Made by a program: the position numbers and the translations under genes | NCBI RefSeq assembly: GCF_030151085.1 | Contig: NZ_JASLER010000079.1 | Location: forward strand, 1 to 39,344 | Source: Bacteroides sp. | GTDB lineage: Bacteria; Bacteroidota; Bacteroidia; Bacteroidales; Bacteroidaceae | DNA: 39,344 nucleotides | Reading direction: 5' to 3' | Shown: piece after piece, positions 22,472 to 31,310 of the stretch | Layout: every line of letters begins with the position of its first letter | Position numbering within the stretch: the first letter of the stretch is position 1 | The notes under the pieces: model-generated | Told to the model about the DNA's origin: nothing | The model's input: only the letters and a program-made list of their open reading frames with translations | Database searches by the model: none

Positions 22472-23438
22472 AGAAGATACGTTCTGCCATCTCCTTGCCC
22501 AACCGAATAGTCTCCCACTGTGCTTCTTCATCATCATCCGACGGAGAAAGTACAACGTTAGCATCCGGCAAGCACAAAGTAAAACGTTTCAAAGGAATAT
22601 AATTCAATACATTCTCCGTCTTGGCTTGCAGCTCGTCCAGTTCATCTTCATGGGGATAGCGGGAAAGGACAAAGCCGAATATCGCCTCCTTTTCATGCAA
22701 GAACCATAACAGACGCGTACGGTCGCAAGAACCACAATCGTAATTCAAGAAATAAGCATCGGCTCCATGCAATTGCACCAACATGTCTGTCGGAGCATGG
22801 AAAGCGACAAACATTCCGGCAGGACGTTCACGCAACACACGGTTATTCAGGTTAATGGTTTCTTCCATAACTACGGAATGAACACCATCGAACTGTATAT
22901 AACGGCAACCTGCCTCAGAAAGCTTATTTAGTAGGAATTTATAAGCAGAAGCTATATCGTCCGCCAAGAGGCGCAAATCCGGATAGATGGTTTCCAACTG
23001 GCTCCGTTCCACTCTTTGAAGGAGCTGTGTCATTACTTCGGCAGGCGAAGGAATATGTTGTTTCGACATTACGTCTGTACCGGCTACAGAAACTAAGAAA
23101 GTAAATTCTTCGAGAATAGGATGTTGAAGCAGATTTATACGATCAGTAATTTCCAAGGCAGAACCTTCGGTGAAAAGTGTATTATCTTTAGTACGAATAC
23201 CTTCCCAGCTTTCCAAAAAATCACGGCTTCGGAAACCACCGTCGGAAACGACTTTCATATCTGACGCTTTGAGTCTGTCTACAAGTTTGCGGATTTCCGC
23301 ATCCTCTATCTCCTGCAAAGTATGTCGATTAATCTGTTCTTTCTGATATTGTTCACGGGCTTTTTTCAATACTGATGGTACACAGAATGCACCTGCAATG
23401 TCCAATTTATAAGGGGGAAATACATTTGCCATATTCAT
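22467..23438 (-). CDS. MetE-like (YxjG-type) protein lacking the zinc ligands
   Basis: 323 residues with the C-terminal-type TIM barrel of cobalamin-independent methionine synthase and its YxjG/YxjH relatives (SDGGFRSRDFLESW, IQFDGVHSVV, LNYDCGSCDRTRLL, FGFVLSRYPHED, and EEAQWETIRLGKEMAERIF at the end). Catalytic zinc should be held by His-x-Cys and a late Cys (PDCG or PQCG). Here the first is HAP (214-216) and the second is PDAN (291-294), so both cysteines are missing. A classic zinc-dependent methyl transfer to homocysteine is therefore doubtful. AAAGGA precedes the ATG. Confidence 0.8.
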   Translation of the reverse strand: MNMANVFPPYKLDIAGAFCVPSVLKKAREQYQKEQINRHTLQEIEDAEIRKLVDRLKASDMKVVSDGGFRSRDFLESWEGIRTKDNTLFTEGSALEITDRINLLQHPILEEFTFLVSVAGTDVMSKQHIPSPAEVMTQLLQRVERSQLETIYPDLRLLADDIASAYKFLLNKLSEAGCRYIQFDGVHSVVMEETINLNNRVLRERPAGMFVAFHAPTDMLVQLHGADAYFLNYDCGSCDRTRLLWFLHEKEAIFGFVLSRYPHEDELDELQAKTENVLNYIPLKRFTLCLPDANVVLSPSDDDEEAQWETIRLGKEMAERIFS

Positions 23439-23655
23439 TTTTCCTTTGAGTTATAAAAAACAATGATGCTTCATTCTAATACCCTTACTTACTTATTAAG
23501 CATTAAGGATGAGAGCGTTAAGCAAACTGACGAAATGCAAATATAATCAAAGTATTTGAAAATCTATAATCTGATATCATTATTTATCTTCCTTTTACAA
23601 TTGGAGAATATATATCTTTCGACACAGAATGGTTTCATTTTCCAGCAGAAAGTCT

Positions 23656-23663
23656 TACCTTTG
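23656..23663 (+). promoter_or_regulatory. -7 promoter element of the threonine/serine exporter operon
   Basis: TACCTTTG, 24 nt before the ATG at 23688. It lies within the longer reading frame from 23556, which argues for the shorter start. Confidence 0.6.
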
Positions 23664-23687
23664 CACCCGTTTTCAGTAGATATTAGC

Positions 23688-24455
23688 ATGAACTCATCGA
23701 AAGAACTAAAGGATATTGCACGATTCCTTCAAGAATACGCCAACCGACTCATGGGATCGGGGGTGCATACTTCGCGTGTAATACGAAATACCCGAAGGAT
23801 AGGGCATTCATTAAATGTAGATGCCAAAATAAGTCTTTTCCAAAAGACACTTGTCATTAGTGTGTGTGATAATGATAGTCAGGAAGTGTATAATGAAGTA
23901 TCTATTATACCCGCCTTCCCTATCAGTTTCGAGCTGAATGCCGAGTTGAGTGCACTCAGTTGGGAAGCATACGACAACAACCTGCCCCTCGAAACTTTGT
24001 GGGACAAGTACGAACAAATCATTACCCACCCCAAGATGGACCCGCTTTGTACGCTCTTCCTTGTTGGTTTTGCCAATGCGTCATTCTGTGCCTTGTTCGG
24101 TGGAGATTGGACTGCTCGGGGCATCGTATTTTCCGCCACACTGATCGGCTTCTATATCAAGCAGGTGATGCAGAAAAAGCACTTCAACCATTACATCATT
24201 TTTGTGGCATCTGCTTTCATAGCATCGCTGGTTGCTTCATCGGCATTGACACTCAATACTACAGCCGAAATAGCCATTGCAACCAGTGTTCTCTTCCTTG
24301 TACCGGGTGTCCCTTTGCTGAACGGGGTTATCGACATTGTAGAAGGGCACTCGCTGACCGGATGTAGCCGCCTTATCCACGCATTATTACTGGTGCTGTG
24401 CATCGCCGTGGGTTTGTCCGGTACACTTATGCTTATCAGAAACAGTCTGCTTTAG
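23688..24455 (+). CDS. Threonine/serine exporter, ThrE N-terminal part (DUF1212)
   Basis: 255 residues from ATG 23688 (MNSSKELKDIARFLQEYANR). A soluble part with GSGVHTSRVIRNTRRIG (about 20-37) is followed by about five membrane helices, one containing LFLVPGVPLLNGVIDIVEGH, the family's conserved loop. In Corynebacterium ThrE both halves are one chain; here the second half is the next gene. It exports threonine/serine, or related small amino acids, across the inner membrane together with its partner. Confidence 0.87.
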   Translation: MNSSKELKDIARFLQEYANRLMGSGVHTSRVIRNTRRIGHSLNVDAKISLFQKTLVISVCDNDSQEVYNEVSIIPAFPISFELNAELSALSWEAYDNNLPLETLWDKYEQIITHPKMDPLCTLFLVGFANASFCALFGGDWTARGIVFSATLIGFYIKQVMQKKHFNHYIIFVASAFIASLVASSALTLNTTAEIAIATSVLFLVPGVPLLNGVIDIVEGHSLTGCSRLIHALLLVLCIAVGLSGTLMLIRNSLL

Positions 24456-24494
24456 ATGAGACCAGGGAACAAGGAAGATCGCTAACGATCCGAC

Positions 24495-24536
24495 AATTCG
24501 TAATTCGTAATTTATAATTTGTAATTAGTAATTATT
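24495..24536 (+). repeat. Six AATTNGT heptads ending at a start codon
   Basis: AATTCGT, AATTCGT, AATTTAT, AATTTGT, AATTAGT, AATTATT in exact 7-nt register; the ATG at 24537 follows directly, with no Shine-Dalgarno between. Confidence 0.82.
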
Positions 24537-25031
24537 ATGCCACTAATAGATATACTTTCTGACGGAATATTTGCCGCCATCGCTGCCATTGGTTTCGGAG
24601 CTATCTCCGATCCTCCATTGCGCGCATTTTCTTCGATTGCACTGCTTGCTGCCATAGGGCACGCACTTCGCTTCTGCCTGATGACTTATTTAGGAGTTGA
24701 TATTGCCACCGCTTCGCTGTGCGCTTCCTTCTCCATCGGTATGGGTAGTTTGTTGTTGGGCAAACGAATCTATTGCCCGATGACGGTGCTTTACATCCCT
24801 GCATTGTTGCCTATGGTTCCGGGTATGTATGCTTACAAGATTGTATTCGCACTGATTATGTTCATGCAAAATCTGAAAGTACCGGAACTTCAACAAAAAT
24901 ATATGATGGAGATGTGTACGAATTCTGTGGTAACGTGCAGCGTCATCTTCATGCTGGCTGTAGGGGCAACGATACCGTTATTCCTTTTCAAAACCCGGGC
25001 ATTCTCAATGACAAGACACGAGAAATATTAA
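24537..25031 (+). CDS. Threonine/serine exporter, second half (DUF3815 / ThrE_2)
   Basis: 164 residues, about five membrane helices. LPMVPGMYAYK is the counterpart of the VPGVPLLNG loop of the first half. It pairs with the preceding gene to complete a two-chain ThrE-type transporter. It is separated from its partner by 81 nt that include the heptad array. Confidence 0.87.
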   Translation: MPLIDILSDGIFAAIAAIGFGAISDPPLRAFSSIALLAAIGHALRFCLMTYLGVDIATASLCASFSIGMGSLLLGKRIYCPMTVLYIPALLPMVPGMYAYKIVFALIMFMQNLKVPELQQKYMMEMCTNSVVTCSVIFMLAVGATIPLFLFKTRAFSMTRHEKY

Positions 25032-25054
25032 GAATTAAAAATTATAAATTATAA
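25027..25054 (+). repeat. Four ATTAWAA heptads across the stop of the DUF3815 gene
   Basis: ATTAAGA, ATTAAAA, ATTATAA, ATTATAA in 7-nt register, covering the TAA stop at 25029-25031 and ending 6 nt before the next ATG. Confidence 0.75.
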
Positions 25055-25060
25055 GAGCTG

Positions 25061-25792
25061 ATGGAAATATTTTGGAGTACTATTGCGCAATACAATGAGG
25101 GTACGTGGTGGGCACAGATCATTATTACTCTGGTGGGTATTATACTGACTATCCTGCTTTACCGGAAACCTACAGTTTGGGTAAAACGTTCTATGAAAAT
25201 CTACATGGTGTTCCTGAACAGCTGGATATCCATTGTTTACTACATGATATATTGCGGCACACGAAGTTATAATTATATTCTCGCTATATTCTGGGGTATT
25301 ATGGCGCTTATATGGTTATGGGATTTAATAGCCAACTATACACCCTTTGAACGTAACCCTAAATATAAAGTGTTGGTGGGCGTACTTTTTGCAATGCCTT
25401 TCCTCTACCCTCTTTTCTCATGGGCACGAGGAATGGAGTTTCCAATGATGACTAGCACTGTGATGCCTTGTTCGGTAGCTGTATTCACTATCGGATTGCT
25501 ACTGGCATTCTCCCGCAAAGTCAATCTGCTTGTTATCTTGTTTCTATGCCACTGGGCACTCATTGCATTTTCTAAAGTTTATATCTACAAGATACCCGAA
25601 GACCTTTTGCTGGCAAGTGCCACCGTACCCGCCATCTATTTATTCTTCAAGAATTATTTCGACCAGAACCTGCATAAAGAAACCAAGCCGAGCGCTCGTT
25701 TCATGAACTGGTTCCTCATCGTAATCTGCGCAATCATTGGCATTTTTCTGAGCATTACACTATTCCACGGGTTAATAGAGAACAAGGTATAA
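25061..25792 (+). CDS. DUF6064-like integral membrane protein
   Basis: 243 residues, seven or so membrane helices. The start MEIFWSTIAQYNEGTWWAQI is the conserved opening of DUF6064-type proteins. No catalytic motif seen. It is the third gene of the split exporter operon, 29 nt after it, and is followed by a strong terminator, so it is probably co-transcribed; function is unknown. Confidence 0.75.
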   Translation: MEIFWSTIAQYNEGTWWAQIIITLVGIILTILLYRKPTVWVKRSMKIYMVFLNSWISIVYYMIYCGTRSYNYILAIFWGIMALIWLWDLIANYTPFERNPKYKVLVGVLFAMPFLYPLFSWARGMEFPMMTSTVMPCSVAVFTIGLLLAFSRKVNLLVILFLCHWALIAFSKVYIYKIPEDLLLASATVPAIYLFFKNYFDQNLHKETKPSARFMNWFLIVICAIIGIFLSITLFHGLIENKV

Positions 25793-25812
25793 AACTCCTT
25801 TCCTAAATAATA

Positions 25813-25855
25813 TGTCCCGCATGAAACTTACTTTTCATGCGGGACATTCTTTTTA
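25813..25855 (+). terminator. Terminator after the exporter operon
   Basis: TGTCCCGCATGAAA, 6-nt loop, TTTCATGCGGGACA, then TTCTTTTT. It lies before the convergent phosphoglycerate mutase stop. Confidence 0.92.
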
Positions 25856-25892
25856 CCCTAATTTTACCTATTATCTTATTAAGCCAACCATC

Positions 25893-26639
25893 TTATTTCT
25901 TTTTTCCTTGATTAGCAACTGCTTCCATCAACTTCCTGATCTCTTCCGGATCGCCCAGGAAGTAATCGTTAACTAGATTCAGTTCATCATCGAATTCGAA
26001 GACATAAGGTACAGCAGTAGGCAGGTTCAGATGAACAATCTCATCATCCGGAATGTGTTTCAAATGCTTGATAATACCTCGCAAACTATTGCCATGTGCT
26101 ACTACCAATAGCTCATCCGCCGTTTTCAGGTTCGGAAAGATTACGCATTTCCAATACGGCATGATACGTTCAATCGTATCTTTCAGCGATTCAGTACGCG
26201 GAAGCTCTGCATCAGGCACTTCCTGATAACGGTCTTCGAAACGCGGATTACGCGGATCATCCTCTGTAAGTGGATGGGGAGCAATGTCAAAACTCCTACG
26301 CCAGACCAATACTTGTTCGTCACCATACTTAGCTGCCGTCTCAGCCTTGTTCAAACCTTGCAACTGACCGTAATGCTTTTCGTTCAATCGCCAGGACTTT
26401 TCCACCGGAATCCAATCCTGATCCATACGATCTAATACGGAGTTCAATGTTTTAACAGCACGCTTTAAGTAAGAAGTATATGCTTTCTTAAAATGAAAGC
26501 CTTTTTCCTTCAGCAACTCGCCTGCCTTTATAGCTTCGGATACACCTTTTTCCGTCAAATCGACATCTGTCCAACCTGTAAAACGGTTCTCTTTATTCCA
26601 TGCGCTCTCGCCGTGGCGGAGCAATACAATCCTTTTCAT
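25893..26639 (-). CDS. gpmA: 2,3-bisphosphoglycerate-dependent phosphoglycerate mutase
   Basis: 248 residues, the usual length of the dPGM family. The phosphohistidine motif LLRHGESAWN is at the N-terminus (His9), with FTGWTDVDLTEKG, SYLKRAVKT and the second histidine in VVAHGNSLRG. It interconverts 3- and 2-phosphoglycerate in glycolysis. The C-terminus is lysine-rich (NQGKKK). Single gene on the minus strand. Confidence 0.95.
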   Translation of the reverse strand: MKRIVLLRHGESAWNKENRFTGWTDVDLTEKGVSEAIKAGELLKEKGFHFKKAYTSYLKRAVKTLNSVLDRMDQDWIPVEKSWRLNEKHYGQLQGLNKAETAAKYGDEQVLVWRRSFDIAPHPLTEDDPRNPRFEDRYQEVPDAELPRTESLKDTIERIMPYWKCVIFPNLKTADELLVVAHGNSLRGIIKHLKHIPDDEIVHLNLPTAVPYVFEFDDELNLVNDYFLGDPEEIRKLMEAVANQGKKK

Positions 26640-26713
26640 ATCCTATTGAAGTTCTTTTAGTTTTCAATAGAAACACTTGAAATAACTGTTTGTTCATCCC
26701 TTAAATACATACT

Positions 26714-26823
26714 AAAAAAAAACAGACCATCCGTTCACTCGAAACAGATAGTCTGTTTGCACCAAATAGATGGTGCGTTTTGCATTAACAGACGGTCTAT
26801 TCAGTACAAACAGACCGTCTGTT
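26714..26823. repeat. Five tandem 22-bp palindromic units behind glgP
   Basis: Units at 26714, 26736, 26758, 26780 and 26802, each exactly 22 bp, each with a core like AACAGACCGTCTGTT that is itself palindromic. The units are degenerate (about 14-19 shared bases). On the minus strand the last unit ends in nine T, so the array doubles as the glgP terminator. Confidence 0.85.
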
Positions 26824-26835
26824 TTTATCTTTATC

Positions 26836-29400
26836 TTATACGAACCAACGAACGTAACAGAAGTCCTGACGGTGAGGAAGATCTGCATTTTTCGGGAACA
26901 TACGGTATGATATCTTGAAGCTTCCGGCATTTTCCAGCTTATGTTTAACCTGGAAAGTATATAGGTTGCCTTCTTTCTTCACTACGTTGAACGGTTCTAC
27001 AGAGTAAACGTGTTGTTTACCATCCTGAGCCGTATAAGTAGTTACCAATTCCAGACCGATTGCATCGTTCAATCCCTTTTCATCAATTACGTAAGTAATA
27101 GTATATTCCTTACCGCTTTCAACAGCACCTGTGATGATTTCCTCACACTTGTCGCAAGATACAACTTCAATGCTATCCCACTTAGCTACCACTTCTTCTT
27201 TCCAAGCTGCAAGTTCTTTCGCCTTAGCATTGTCGTTAGCAGACAACATCTTGAAACGCTTTGCTTCCTTGTTATAGAATTTATTGAAGTAATCGTCCAA
27301 CTGACGCTTCATGGTATAGTGCGGTGCAATTTGTGCAATAGAATTCTTGATAGTCTTCACCCAACCTTCAGAATAACCCTTCTTGTTGCGTGCATAGTAC
27401 AACGGCAGGATCTCTTGTTCAAGAATGCTGTAGATAGTAGCAGCATCGAGTTGATCCTGGAATTCCTGATTCTGGTAAGTACGCTTTTCAGTCAACGCCC
27501 ATCCGGCACCTTCGCGGTAACCTTCCAACCACCAACCGTCGAGTACGGAGAAGTTTACAACACCATTCATCAACGCTTTCTCACCGGATGTACCGGATGC
27601 TTCGAGCGGACGTGTCGGAGTATTCAACCAAATATCTACACCGGAAACGAGGCGACGAGCCAACTGCATATCATAATTTTCGAGGAAGATAATCTTACCT
27701 AAGAACTCAGGACGACGAGAAATCTCAATGATTCTCTTAATCAATCCCTGACCGGCACCATCGTGCGGGTGAGCCTTACCTGTAAACAAGAACTGAACCG
27801 GATAATCGGGGTTGTTTACGATCTTAGAAAGACGTTCCAAGTCGGTGAACAACAAGTGTGCACGTTTGTAAGTAGCAAAACGACGTCCGAAACCAATCAA
27901 AAGAGCGTTCGGGTTGATCTTATCCAACAGAGAAACGATGCGTGAAGGATCACCTTGGTTCTTCAACCAAGTTTCACGGTATTGCTTACGAACATGGTCT
28001 ATCAACTTGTTCTTCATAGCCATACGAGTCTTCCAGATTTCTTCGTCAGCTACGTTATAGATAGCTTCCCAAATCTTAGCATTGGATTGATCGAACAAGA
28101 AGTTTTCATCGAAATGTCTTGCATAAAGCTCTTTCCATTCCGTTGCGCTCCATGTGGGGAAGTGTACACCATTGGTTACATAACCTACATGGCTTTCTTC
28201 AGGGAAGTAACCTTGCCAAAGAGGAGCAAACATCTCCTGAGATACTTTTCCATGCAACCAGCTTACACCGTTCACTTCCTGAGAAGTGTTGCAAGCAAAG
28301 ATTGACATACAGAAGCGTTCGCCCTTATCACCCGGATTGTTACGGCCGAGATCCATAAGATCGTCCCAGCTGATACCCATCTTTGAAGGATATCCACCCA
28401 TATATTTGCCGAAGAGTCCTTCGTCAAAATAGTCGTGACCGGCAGGAACCGGAGTATGTACGGTATACAAAGAAGAAGCGCGTACCAACTCGATAGCCTG
28501 ATCGTATGTCAAACCACTGGCTACGTAATCGCTGATGCGTTGTACGTTAATCAGGGCTGCATGTCCTTCGTTACAGTGATAAATATTTTTCTTGATGCCC
28601 AGTTTTTTCAGCGTCAAAATACCACCGATACCAAGCAGAATTTCTTGTTTCAGACGGTTTTCCCAGTCGCCACCATAAAGTTGGTGAGTGATAGAACGGT
28701 CATATTCGCTATTCATTTCATTGTCTGTATCGAGCAGGTAAAGCGAGATACGTCCAACATTTACTCTCCAAACCAAAGCATGTACGTAGTAGTCCAAATA
28801 AGGAACATCTACCACAATTTGATTTCCATGTTCGTCCAATACACGATCCAAAGGCAACTGACCGAAGTTTTGTGCTTCGTAGTTAGCAACCTGCTGTCCG
28901 TCCATTGACAAAGATTGAGTAAAGTAGCCATAACGGTATAAGAAACCTACTGCACACAAATCTACATTGCTGTCAGAAGCTTCTTTCAAGTAGTCACCGG
29001 CAAGTACACCCAGACCACCGGAGTATATCTTAAGTACAGAAGTCAAACCATATTCCATGCTGAAATATGCTATAGAGGGGCGATTGCTATCAGGCTTAAC
29101 GTCCATATATGCACGGAATTTAGAATATACGCTTTCCATTCTACGCAGAATAACCTTGTCGTTGGCAAGTGCTTCAAGTTTAGCATAACTCATACGTTCC
29201 AACAGAAGTACGGGGTTCTGTCCGACTTCTTTCCAAAGAGCAGGATCAAGGTCTCTAAATAGTTCAGTAGCCTCATAATTCCACGACCACCAAATGTTAC
29301 GTGCCAGTTCAGATAATTTCTCCAATTGAGCGGGAATATGTGATTTTACAGTCACGTCTTTCCAGTTCGGAGTATTCACATTACTAACTTTAATCTTCAT
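26836..29400 (-). CDS. glgP: Alpha-glucan (glycogen) phosphorylase, GT35
   Basis: 854 residues of the bacterial/archaeal alpha-glucan phosphorylase subgroup. The N-terminal LARNIWWSWNYEATELFRDL is typical of that subgroup. Also present are AYFSMEYGL, GGLGVLAGDYLKEASD, YHCNEGHAAL, GFGRRFATYKRA and the pyridoxal-phosphate site EASGTSGEKALMNG. It releases glucose-1-phosphate from glycogen. The C-terminal 100 residues (VVSCDKCEEIITGA...) look like an extra beta domain. It follows the glycogen synthase gene by 29 nt, so making and breaking glycogen are co-expressed. Confidence 0.93.
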   Translation of the reverse strand: MKIKVSNVNTPNWKDVTVKSHIPAQLEKLSELARNIWWSWNYEATELFRDLDPALWKEVGQNPVLLLERMSYAKLEALANDKVILRRMESVYSKFRAYMDVKPDSNRPSIAYFSMEYGLTSVLKIYSGGLGVLAGDYLKEASDSNVDLCAVGFLYRYGYFTQSLSMDGQQVANYEAQNFGQLPLDRVLDEHGNQIVVDVPYLDYYVHALVWRVNVGRISLYLLDTDNEMNSEYDRSITHQLYGGDWENRLKQEILLGIGGILTLKKLGIKKNIYHCNEGHAALINVQRISDYVASGLTYDQAIELVRASSLYTVHTPVPAGHDYFDEGLFGKYMGGYPSKMGISWDDLMDLGRNNPGDKGERFCMSIFACNTSQEVNGVSWLHGKVSQEMFAPLWQGYFPEESHVGYVTNGVHFPTWSATEWKELYARHFDENFLFDQSNAKIWEAIYNVADEEIWKTRMAMKNKLIDHVRKQYRETWLKNQGDPSRIVSLLDKINPNALLIGFGRRFATYKRAHLLFTDLERLSKIVNNPDYPVQFLFTGKAHPHDGAGQGLIKRIIEISRRPEFLGKIIFLENYDMQLARRLVSGVDIWLNTPTRPLEASGTSGEKALMNGVVNFSVLDGWWLEGYREGAGWALTEKRTYQNQEFQDQLDAATIYSILEQEILPLYYARNKKGYSEGWVKTIKNSIAQIAPHYTMKRQLDDYFNKFYNKEAKRFKMLSANDNAKAKELAAWKEEVVAKWDSIEVVSCDKCEEIITGAVESGKEYTITYVIDEKGLNDAIGLELVTTYTAQDGKQHVYSVEPFNVVKKEGNLYTFQVKHKLENAGSFKISYRMFPKNADLPHRQDFCYVRWFV

Positions 29401-29429
29401 TGTATAAACTTGATTGATTTATAATTACG

Positions 29430-31091
29430 TTAACCTAATTGACGCTTTACAGCATTGCGCAAGGCAACATCATAAGCTTCATAATAATACTTTATAAAGT
29501 GCTTCCACAGAGCTTGTTCGGCAACTATACCGGCACGTTTGCGGATTTCTTTTATTTCAGCCTCCGATTTAGTGGAGAAGAGGGCAATCGTATCTTTAAT
29601 GCCATCTGCCACTTCAGAGTAGTTATAGTCTGAACGGTGAAGTACCTCTACCCCATCATCAATGCCATGTTGGTTCTTCAGGCTGTTTACCCAAAGTCCG
29701 AAACCGGCAAGGTCAGTGGTAATAGTCGGTACACGGAAGGCTACACTCTCCAACGGAGTATATCCCCACGGTTCATAATAGGACGGATAGACGCTGAGGT
29801 CTTCTCCCAATATCAGGTCATAATACTGCTTGTTAAGGATGCCGTCTTTACCATCCAGGTAACAAGGCACGAATACAACCTTTACTTTATCCTCAGGACG
29901 GTTGCCCATACCAAGGTATTTCAGCATATCCAGCACCTGGTCATGCGTCATGTTGTGCAGCCAGTGAGTGATGAAGGGCACTTCGAGCGGAGTAGTAAAC
30001 ATCTCCTTGCTTTTGAGACGTTGCTGCAAGTCCTCACGAGGATCACCTACCCATCCGGGTACATTAATGAAAGCCAGTACTTTCTTTTTCAAATCTTTAT
30101 CACGGTTCAGTCGATTCAATGATTCCAGGAATACATTGATCCCTTTATTCTTGAACTCGTATCGCCCGCTGGTACCAATAATTAAGGTATCATCGTCCAA
30201 GTCTACACCCAACAAACAATTAGCTACGCGCAGCATAGTAGAACGTGCACGTTTACGTTTGCCTGTAAAAGTAGCGCCCTTGGGCACGAAATCATCCTCA
30301 AAACCGTTCATTAGGATGACATCGGCAGGCTTATCAAGTAATTCCTTACACTCATTGTTCGTGATTTCACTCACGGTAGTAAAGCAGTCCACATAATGAG
30401 CTGCTTGCTTTTCAATAGAATGCTTGGACTCCATATTCAGTTCTTGTGCCATCTGGTCGCCATTGTATGCAAACAGATAGTCATATAATGGTTTATCATT
30501 ACCGGCAATGGATCTGCCTATGGAAGTGGCGTGTGTAGTAAAGATAGTTGCAATTTCAGGAACAGCTATTTGAAGATAGAGTGCCGCCATACCGGTCATC
30601 CATTCGTGAGCCTGGAATACGACTTTATCTGTCTCCATAAGGTTATAGCGATAGAAACTCTCTATAACTTTTCCCGTAGCGTATGCAAACATGGATGCTT
30701 CATCATAATCGCCATAGCCATGCAGTGAATCCACTTGGTAGTGATTCCACATTTCGGCATATATCTCATCCTTTTGTGCGAAGAACGGTTGAAAATCAAC
30801 CAATATAACAATAGGTTCGCCCGGAATGTTCCAGCGACCTACACGAACCGAGAGGTTATCTTTTTCAGCAGCATGACTCTTCCACGCTGCACAGAGGTTA
30901 TCTGATTCTATGAATAGAGGATTTTCTTTACCTTGCCAAAAATCTGGTCCTATAAAAAAAAGTCTATCACGAAATTTATCTTGTAACGTATTTGCCCTCG
31001 TTGACAAAACTGTATAGATACCGCCTACTTTATTACATACTTCCCAGCTAGCTTCGAAGATGTAATCGGGGGTAAGTAGCTCATTTACCAT
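29430..31091 (-). CDS. Glycogen synthase, eukaryote-like GT3 type
   Basis: 553 residues. EASWEVCNKVGGIYTVLSTRA and HEWMTGMAALYLQ are typical of GT3 (yeast/animal-like) synthases, not bacterial GlgA. Further motifs are TTHATSIGRSIAG, NGFEDDF, and YPSYYEPWGYTPLESVAFRVPTITTDLAGFG near the C-terminus, which holds the donor site. It extends alpha-1,4-glucan from UDP-glucose (known for the family). It is first in the operon with the phosphorylase; a TACTTTTG -7 box lies 35 nt upstream. Confidence 0.92.
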   Translation of the reverse strand: MVNELLTPDYIFEASWEVCNKVGGIYTVLSTRANTLQDKFRDRLFFIGPDFWQGKENPLFIESDNLCAAWKSHAAEKDNLSVRVGRWNIPGEPIVILVDFQPFFAQKDEIYAEMWNHYQVDSLHGYGDYDEASMFAYATGKVIESFYRYNLMETDKVVFQAHEWMTGMAALYLQIAVPEIATIFTTHATSIGRSIAGNDKPLYDYLFAYNGDQMAQELNMESKHSIEKQAAHYVDCFTTVSEITNNECKELLDKPADVILMNGFEDDFVPKGATFTGKRKRARSTMLRVANCLLGVDLDDDTLIIGTSGRYEFKNKGINVFLESLNRLNRDKDLKKKVLAFINVPGWVGDPREDLQQRLKSKEMFTTPLEVPFITHWLHNMTHDQVLDMLKYLGMGNRPEDKVKVVFVPCYLDGKDGILNKQYYDLILGEDLSVYPSYYEPWGYTPLESVAFRVPTITTDLAGFGLWVNSLKNQHGIDDGVEVLHRSDYNYSEVADGIKDTIALFSTKSEAEIKEIRKRAGIVAEQALWKHFIKYYYEAYDVALRNAVKRQLG

Positions 31092-31126
31092 ACTATGTTA
31101 TAATCTCTTTATCTTAATAATGGCTG

Positions 31127-31134
31127 CAAAAGTA
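31127..31134 (-). promoter_or_regulatory. -7 promoter element of the glycogen operon
   Basis: Minus strand TACTTTTG (TAnnTTTG); no -33 TTTG at the expected distance. Confidence 0.5.
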
Positions 31135-31247
31135 CGCATTATTCTTTGAAAAATAGCCTATTAATCGAAAAATCTGATTAAATATGCATAAACAAACGTT
31201 TGCATAAAATATTTAATAAGCAAAAAATATCTTAAATACAGAAACAA

Positions 31248-31290
31248 GAAAGCCCTGTAACATCCTATTACAGGACGTTACAGAGCTTTC
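31248..31290 (-). terminator. Terminator of the V-ATPase operon
   Basis: Arms 31248-31266 and 31272-31290 form a 19-bp hairpin with a few mismatches (GAAAGCTCTGTAACGTCCT on the minus strand). Only a short T-rich tail follows. Confidence 0.78.
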
Positions 31291-31310
31291 CTAAAATCGA
31301 GTTATCTTCT

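Noticed and set aside
23556..23687. 44-residue N-terminal extension of the DUF1212 protein
   Set aside because: The TACCTTTG promoter box lies inside it, and the conserved domain begins after ATG 23688.
26714..26823. CRISPR array
   Set aside because: The 22-bp units are directly joined, with no spacers and no cas genes nearby.
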